Source: Clostridia bacterium
Lineage (GTDB): Bacteria; Bacillota; Clostridia; Oscillospirales; CAG-272
Direction of reading: 5' to 3'
Assembly: GCA_017612495.1 (NCBI GenBank)
Contig: JAGAFQ010000064.1
Location: 1 to 10,448, forward strand
DNA: 10,448 nucleotides
Shown here: one piece after another, positions 6,142 through 10,448 of the stretch
How positions within the stretch are numbered: position 1 is the stretch's first letter
Layout of the letters: each line of letters starts with the position of its first letter
Position numbers and translations under genes: made by a program
Notes under the pieces: model-generated
What the model saw: the letters and a program-made list of their open reading frames with translations, nothing else
Database searches by the model: none
What the model was told of the DNA's origin: nothing

Positions 6142-7975
6142 TAATCAGACTCAAAACAATAAAAAAGACAAATATAACGTATCGCTTCCGTTTTTCGGGA
6201 TCCCCCGTTTATTAAAGTTCTTAAAGCCTTATCGCAAGCTTTTCTTCTTTATGGTCTTTTTCGGACTTTGCGGAAGCGCCGTGGATATCGTAATGCCGAT
6301 ATTCCAGAGCTATTCGCTCAATCATTTTGTCGGTGAAAAGCTCACCGATACGATGATGTGGTTTATTCTTTTGTATATTTTCGCGCTGGTATTCGCATCG
6401 GTTTCAAACTTCACATCGACATATCTTGCAAACTGCGTTGAAATGCGCACCGGCAGAGATCTGCGCGCCGCTTGTTTTCACCATTTGCAAACGCTCTCGT
6501 TCTCTTATTTCAATCAAAACAGCGTCGGTTACATCCACGCGCGTGTCATGAGCGACACAGCAAGGATAGGCACCCTCGTTTCTTGGTCGCTGATGGACGG
6601 TATCTGGCACCTCTCATACATTCTCGGTGCGGCGGGAGTTATGCTCGTCATAAATTGGAAGCTCGCGCTTTTGGTCTTGACGGTAATTCCGCTGCTCGCG
6701 CTCGTCGTTGCCGTATTCCAAAAGAAGCTCACCGTCATCAACCGCAAAATAAGAGAGATAAATTCGACGATCACCGGTGATTTCAACGAAGGCATCGTCG
6801 GTGCAAAAACGATAAAGACTCTTGTCGCCGAAGAAAAGATCGAAGAAAACTTCAAAAAAGACACCGCCGAGATGCACAAGACCGCAACGCACGCGGCAAG
6901 ATACCGCGCCATCTTCGGCTCGTCGATCTCCTTTGCCGGCTCTTTGGCTCTTGCCATCGTCCTTTGGAAAGGCGGAAATCTGACAAAAGAGCGCTTGCTC
7001 GACATCGGTATGCTGAATATGTTCATTTCCTATGCAATGGGCATTATGGAACCCGTAAGATGGTTTATCGACTGCATATCCGATTTGATCACGACGCAGG
7101 TCAACATCGAGAGAGTCACAAATCTTATTGCGACAAAATCAGACGTTACGGATTCCGATGAGGTCATCGAAAAATACGGCACGCCGTTTTCTCCCAAATA
7201 TGAGAATTGGGAAGATCTGCACGGCGATGTGGAATTTCGTGACGTAAGTTTCAAATATCCCGACGGCGATGAATACATCTTCGAGCATTTTGATCTTAAA
7301 ATACCGCAAGGCACAAATGTTGCGATAGTCGGTGAAACAGGCGCCGGAAAATCGACCCTCGTAAACCTCGTCTGCCGTTTCTTTGAAGCGACGAGCGGCA
7401 AAATTCTGATCGACGGCGTCGATGTTAAAGAGAGATCGCAGTTATGGCTGCACTCACATATCGGATACGTGCTTCAAACGCCGCATCTCTTCTCGGGCAC
7501 GGTGCTTGAAAATATGCGTTACGGCAAGCCGGATGCCACCGAAGAAGAGGTCTATGAGGCGCTGAAGATCGTTTCAGCCGACGACGTCATCGAAAAAATG
7601 GATAACGGACTTCAAAGTGAGGTCGGCGAGGGGGGAGATCTGTTATCGACGGGCGAAAAACAGCTTTTGTCGTTTGCCCGCGCCATTCTCACCGATCCGA
7701 AGATACTGATACTCGATGAGGCGACCGCGTCCATCGACACCATAACCGAAAAGAAAATTCAGGATGCGATCTATAAGATCACCGAAGGCAGAACGTCTTT
7801 TGTGATCGCGCACCGCTTATCGACCATTCGCAACGCCGACATAATTCTTGTCGTCAACAACGGCAAAATTACCGAGCGCGGTACACATTCGGAGCTTATG
7901 GCTATTAAGGGCGAGTATTATAATCTTTATACAAGACAGTTCGAAAAAGAGGCCGCAGAGCAGGTCTTGTCATAA
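6134..7975 (+). CDS. ABC exporter half-transporter, catalytic-site subunit (YheH/BmrD-like), pair 2
   Basis: A 613-residue type I exporter half with a hydrophilic N-terminal tail of about 15 residues, six predicted membrane helices (about 36-306) and a long, charged linker to the ATPase domain (about 332-365) that includes KYENWED, a feature of YheH-type subunits. Motifs are Walker A GETGAGKST (400-408), Q-loop Gln448, an altered signature LSTGE (504-508), Walker B ILILD (524-528) with catalytic Glu529, D-loop SID and switch His560. The normal Glu and altered signature complement the preceding protein. The start at 6134 has GGAGG nine bases upstream, inside the end of the previous gene. The X-loop region reads GEGGD. 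It is the last gene of its operon and ends just before a strong terminator. Confidence 0.94.
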   Translation: MTDNQTQNNKKDKYNVSLPFFGIPRLLKFLKPYRKLFFFMVFFGLCGSAVDIVMPIFQSYSLNHFVGEKLTDTMMWFILLYIFALVFASVSNFTSTYLANCVEMRTGRDLRAACFHHLQTLSFSYFNQNSVGYIHARVMSDTARIGTLVSWSLMDGIWHLSYILGAAGVMLVINWKLALLVLTVIPLLALVVAVFQKKLTVINRKIREINSTITGDFNEGIVGAKTIKTLVAEEKIEENFKKDTAEMHKTATHAARYRAIFGSSISFAGSLALAIVLWKGGNLTKERLLDIGMLNMFISYAMGIMEPVRWFIDCISDLITTQVNIERVTNLIATKSDVTDSDEVIEKYGTPFSPKYENWEDLHGDVEFRDVSFKYPDGDEYIFEHFDLKIPQGTNVAIVGETGAGKSTLVNLVCRFFEATSGKILIDGVDVKERSQLWLHSHIGYVLQTPHLFSGTVLENMRYGKPDATEEEVYEALKIVSADDVIEKMDNGLQSEVGEGGDLLSTGEKQLLSFARAILTDPKILILDEATASIDTITEKKIQDAIYKITEGRTSFVIAHRLSTIRNADIILVVNNGKITERGTHSELMAIKGEYYNLYTRQFEKEAAEQVLS

Positions 7976-7978
7976 CAA

Positions 7979-8008
7979 AAAAATGCGCACTGCAAAGTGC
8001 GCATTTTT
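7979..8008. terminator. Bidirectional terminator between convergent ABC and SLH genes
   Basis: AAAAATGCGCACT and AGTGCGCATTTTT form a perfect 13-pair stem around a GCAA loop, with T-rich tails on both strands. It lies in the 39-base gap between the ABC stop (7975) and the SLH gene stop (8015), so one element can end both converging transcripts. Confidence 0.9.
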
Positions 8009-8014
8009 AAATTG

Positions 8015-10039
8015 TCATTTGGAATACTTTTCAATAAATCTGCGGAACAGTGCCGCTGCCTGCGAGCGCTGCGCCATGCCTTCGGGAGAAATGGTAGTAG
8101 TGGATGTGCCGCTCAAAAATCCTACGGCATTTGCCCACGAAACGTAATCAACGGCATAGCTGCTGATCTTTGAACTGTCGGAGAACTTTGCAAGAGACGT
8201 GCGTTGAGAAACGTTATAGCCCTTGAACTGTGCATATCTGTATAAAAGCGTTGCCATTTGCTCACGTGTGATGGGGTCGTCGGGACCGAATTTTCCGTTG
8301 GAATATCCAAGCACGATATTATTCGACGATGCCCATATTACGGCATCTTCGCAATAATAACCTTTCTTGACGTCTGGGAACGTGCATTTGCCGGATACGG
8401 CGGGAGAATTTTCGAGTCTGTATAAAATAGTGACGATCATTCCGCGCGAGGTCGGCTCGTCGGGCGAGAACGTATAAGTGCCGGTACCCTTCATAAGTCC
8501 GTTGTTGAATGCGTATTTTACGTCTTCATAGAACCATTTATCTTTTGTTACGTCGATAAAGTTTATATCGCCGGGAACGGGCGGATCAACGGGCTGCGGA
8601 TCAACGGGAGTAGTTCCGCCGGGGACTGACAAATATTTGCCCCAGGTAAATTCGATCTCTTTGGAACAATCGGAATAGACGTGGGTAAAGGTCGTTTTGT
8701 CGCTGTAAGTTACGTTAAGCGTCACCTTATCGTCAAATTTGCATTTATCTTTGATAAGCGCAACACCGTAGAAACGATAGACGTGATCTGACGTCATCGT
8801 ATCGGAAAAGTCTTCTTTCATGGCATCAAGGTCGCTGTCTGAATATCCGTCCCAATATTTCAGCGCCTTTTCATAAAAAGCGTTCGGCACGTAGGTTGCT
8901 GTTTTTTTCTTTCCGTCAGCTGAAAACTCTTCTATATACCAGAAATATTCGAGATCTTCGGTGTCAGCCCACGAAACGGGATTATAACTTGCGATCTTCG
9001 TATCCTTTTCGATGCTTGTCGGGAAGTTCGCAAACGAGACCGATTTTGTCGTCTTGATTTCAACACCGGCCTTGTCGAGTTCAAGCGGTACGCCGAAAGA
9101 TACGCCGGATTTATTGCCGTCGCCGATGAGATCGGAAATTGAGGTACCGTCTGTAAAGCTTACGGTATATTCGGTAATTTCGGTGAAGACGTATCCCTTT
9201 TTCGGGATAGCCGTCGGATAGAAAATATATTCGTAATCGTCGGAAAATTCAGATGAAAATTCGGCGCAATCGAATCTTATATCGTCTGCATCAAGTTCCA
9301 AAAAGCCTGCGATCTTATCGGTATATGCAGAGGGAACGTATCTTGCAACAAAGTCCTCGGTGGCTTTATCGTATTGTTCGATATACCAGCAATAATCGGT
9401 GCTTACGGTCGATGCCCACGATACGGGGCTATAAGATGCGACCTTTGTGCCGAGCTTAACGCTCAAGGGCGTATTCGCAAACGTAACAGTCAAAATCTTT
9501 TGGTCTTGGTTGGCTGCGATAACATCGAGCTGCTGATACCACGAAACGTCTTCGGGATCGGCTTCTTCTGTGTATTCGGTGCCGTCTTTATAATTGACGG
9601 TCAAAGAGAGCGAATCTGAAAAAGTTGCGCTGCCCTTGGGCATTGCAACGGCGCAAAAAGCAAAGACGTAATCGTTTGTGAAGGTGCTCGGCGCCTTTGC
9701 ATTGAAGTTGGTCAAGGTAGATTCGGAATAGCCGCGATAATATTTTAAGATCTTATCCTTGAACTGCATGGGATAGTAAGACGTTACCCACTCTTCGTTG
9801 TTTTGGTCGATCTTTCTCGAAATATCCAAATACCAAAAATATTCGACATCGGCAGTATCGGTCCACGAAACGGGATCATACGATGCAAGCGACGTGCCCG
9901 TTGTTACAGTTGTCGGAAAGTTTGAAAAAGTTACTTTCGAAACGGAGGCGGCGCTTGCGACGAGCGGAATTGACGATATAAGCATCAACACGCACAAAAT
10001 CATTGAGATGATCTTTTTGTTTTGCATAATTATGACCAT
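8015..10039 (-). CDS. Secreted SLH-anchored surface protein with three unknown repeats
   Basis: With the ATG at 10039 the protein has 674 residues. Residues 5-31 look like a Sec signal peptide: basic QNKK, a hydrophobic core and an ASAA cleavage region. Three copies of a domain I do not recognise follow (about 36-165, 184-302, 334-457), each opening with VxFxNxP and an ASYxPVSW motif. A Pro-rich linker (473-490) leads to three S-layer-homology repeats (about 493-544, 550-607, 616-672), which bind wall polysaccharide and tether the protein outside the cell. Only the second SLH repeat has a full ITREQ motif; the first reads TSRGM and the third MAQRSQ. Start choice is uncertain: ATG at 10027 gives a shorter signal peptide, and the frame also has a TTG at 10078 with no ribosome site. 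A ribosome site lies at 10062-10070, separated from the ATG at 10039 by a hairpin. Role inferred: adhesion, substrate binding or wall function. Confidence 0.9.
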   Translation of the reverse strand: MVIIMQNKKIISMILCVLMLISSIPLVASAASVSKVTFSNFPTTVTTGTSLASYDPVSWTDTADVEYFWYLDISRKIDQNNEEWVTSYYPMQFKDKILKYYRGYSESTLTNFNAKAPSTFTNDYVFAFCAVAMPKGSATFSDSLSLTVNYKDGTEYTEEADPEDVSWYQQLDVIAANQDQKILTVTFANTPLSVKLGTKVASYSPVSWASTVSTDYCWYIEQYDKATEDFVARYVPSAYTDKIAGFLELDADDIRFDCAEFSSEFSDDYEYIFYPTAIPKKGYVFTEITEYTVSFTDGTSISDLIGDGNKSGVSFGVPLELDKAGVEIKTTKSVSFANFPTSIEKDTKIASYNPVSWADTEDLEYFWYIEEFSADGKKKTATYVPNAFYEKALKYWDGYSDSDLDAMKEDFSDTMTSDHVYRFYGVALIKDKCKFDDKVTLNVTYSDKTTFTHVYSDCSKEIEFTWGKYLSVPGGTTPVDPQPVDPPVPGDINFIDVTKDKWFYEDVKYAFNNGLMKGTGTYTFSPDEPTSRGMIVTILYRLENSPAVSGKCTFPDVKKGYYCEDAVIWASSNNIVLGYSNGKFGPDDPITREQMATLLYRYAQFKGYNVSQRTSLAKFSDSSKISSYAVDYVSWANAVGFLSGTSTTTISPEGMAQRSQAAALFRRFIEKYSK
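8669..9934 (-). repeat. Three-fold protein repeat in the SLH protein's exposed region
   Basis: The three copies lie at about 9934-9545, 9490-9134 and 9040-8669. Shared landmarks in order are VTFSNFP / VTFANTP / VSFANFP; ASYDPVSW / ASYSPVSW / ASYNPVSW; YFWYLD / YCWYIE / YFWYIE; YYPMQFKDKI / YVPSAYTDKI / YVPNAFYEKA; a hydrophobic strand ending AMPK / AIPK / ALIK; and a closing strand such as VNYKDGT / VSFTDGT / VTYSDKT. Copies 1 and 3 are closest, and copy 2 is the most diverged. The pattern of alternating aromatic strands suggests a beta-rich fold. I do not know a named family for it. Confidence 0.8.
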
Positions 10040-10197
10040 TGCTTTCGCTTTTGAGCGAAAGTTCCTTTCTTTTTTCAAAAACGGGGACGGCTTGAAAAGC
10101 AGATGATTGCTCTGCCTGCAAACGGCAAGTTCAAAAGGCGGTCTTTCAAACTTGCATTACCCTCTCTGAAATATTTTTTTGCAAGTGCTTGAATTAT
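10040..10197 (-). promoter_or_regulatory. Structured 5' leader of the SLH gene
   Basis: Between the predicted transcription start (about 10197) and the ATG at 10039 are several hairpins. The strongest (10125-10155) has 13 continuous pairs including two G-T pairs, around the loop ACCGC. Its first arm can instead pair with 10180-10193 upstream (ACTTGCA with TGCAAGT, then TTCAA with TTGAA). Smaller stems follow: GCAGA/TCTGC and TTTTCAA/TTGAAAA. A last hairpin (10042-10061) has the stem CTTTCGCT/AGCGAAAG. The ribosome site AGAAAGGAA (10062-10070) directly abuts that last hairpin. It matches no riboswitch class whose consensus I can recall. Confidence 0.55.
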
Positions 10198-10203
10198 GTA
10201 ACC

Positions 10204-10232
10204 ATTATACAATACCGTTAACAATTTTGCAA
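10204..10232 (-). promoter_or_regulatory. Promoter of the SLH gene
   Basis: On the minus strand a -35 box TTGCAA (10227-10232), a 17-base spacer and a perfect -10 box TATAAT (10204-10209) predict transcription from about 10197, about 160 bases before the start codon. It lies downstream of the hairpin that follows the helix-turn-helix gene, so the SLH gene is likely its own transcription unit. Confidence 0.75.
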
Positions 10233-10268
10233 CATTTCTTTTGCGGGATATTTCAGATCTTGAAAAGT

Positions 10269-10301
10269 GCGCCGAACGCAAAAAAGCTCCTCTTTCGGCG
10301 C
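10269..10301. terminator. Hairpin after the right-edge gene, probable terminator
   Basis: GCGCCGAA (10269-10276) and TTCGGCGC (10294-10301) form a strong eight-pair stem with a 17-base loop. It starts three bases after the stop codon of the minus-strand gene at 10304. On the minus strand the following T run is short (ACTTTTC), while on the plus strand the run is long (TTTTATTTTTTT). It probably ends the minus-strand gene and would also block transcripts from the other side. Confidence 0.65.
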
Positions 10302-10303
10302 TT

Positions 10304-10448
10304 TTATTTTTTTACATCCGGTCTTGAATGTATCCAATATTCAAGTTCGTCTCTCAAAATTTTTCCGCGACCGAGTTTTCCGCCTCCGTTTTGAGCCTTG
10401 ATTTGTCGAATTATCGAATAAGCCGAGCTTGATCCGCATTCAAAAAGC
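10304..10448 (-). CDS. Small helix-turn-helix (excisionase/AlpA-like) protein, C-terminal fragment
   Basis: The minus strand is open from the window edge to a TAA at 10304, giving 47 residues. They begin LFECGSSSAYSIIRQIKAQ, continue with GRGKILRDELEYWI and end RPDVKK. A helix with SxSxAYxIIRxI followed by a glycine-rich turn and a short helix ending EYWI resembles the small DNA-binding proteins of the excisionase or MerR-like helix-turn-helix type, which often have a G-R-I/K-I-L strand before the last helix. The N-terminus lies outside the window, so full length, start and neighbours are unknown. A hairpin follows the stop at once. The call rests on pattern memory over a short stretch. Confidence 0.55.
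   Translation of the reverse strand, partial: LFECGSSSAYSIIRQIKAQNGGGKLGRGKILRDELEYWIHSRPDVKK

Noticed and set aside
10040..10200. The SLH leader as a cyclic-di-GMP, glycine or cyclic-di-AMP riboswitch
   Set aside because: The conserved core strings I know for these classes are absent, so I leave the element unassigned.
10075..10281. A 68-codon minus-strand frame upstream of the SLH gene
   Set aside because: It spans the SLH promoter and leader hairpins, starts before the predicted transcription start, and has no recognisable domain.

Overview
The window looks like chromosome of a Gram-positive, low-to-middle GC anaerobe of the Clostridia, probably a gut Oscillospirales or Ruminococcaceae-type bacterium. 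The reasons are strong GGAGG-type ribosome sites, sigma-A style promoters, a tRNA with an encoded CCA end, YheI/YheH (BmrC/BmrD)-type ABC exporters and an S-layer-homology (SLH) surface protein. This placement is inferred from gene style, not from a database match.

Layout. Positions 1-121 are the left end of an IS3-like insertion sequence, read on the minus strand and cut by the window edge; the terminal repeat, promoter, ribosome site and first 19 codons are visible. Positions 122-219 hold an inverted array of 7-base repeats that could fold into a long hairpin. Next come the terminator and gene of a tRNA-Ser with anticodon CGA (minus strand, 254-342) and its promoter. From a promoter at 477-505, two translationally coupled ABC half-transporter genes (554-2332 and 2329-4224) run to an intrinsic terminator at 4227-4255. 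A second promoter (4257-4285) drives a second coupled pair (4342-6141 and 6134-7975), ending at a terminator at 7979-8008. That terminator is shared with the convergent SLH gene (8015-10039, minus). The SLH gene has a strong promoter about 165 bases upstream of its start and a leader rich in hairpins. At the right edge is the C-terminus of a small helix-turn-helix-like protein (minus, 10304-10448) with a hairpin just after its stop.

How the genes work together. In both ABC pairs the first protein has Asp where the catalytic Glu of Walker B should be, together with a normal (LSGGQ) or near-normal (VSGGQ) signature motif. The second has the catalytic Glu with an altered signature motif (LSAGQ or LSTGE). 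This is the hallmark of heterodimeric exporters with one degenerate and one working ATP site, so the four genes should make two heterodimers rather than four homodimers. Substrates cannot be read from sequence. The SLH protein is secreted and held on the cell wall; its exposed part is three copies of a repeat of about 125-130 residues that I do not recognise. Nothing in the sequence ties it functionally to the exporters beyond sharing a terminator.

I see no CRISPR array, phage module or obvious new multi-gene system. The least-explained parts are the structured leader and repeat domain of the SLH gene, and the heptamer inverted repeat beside the IS end.
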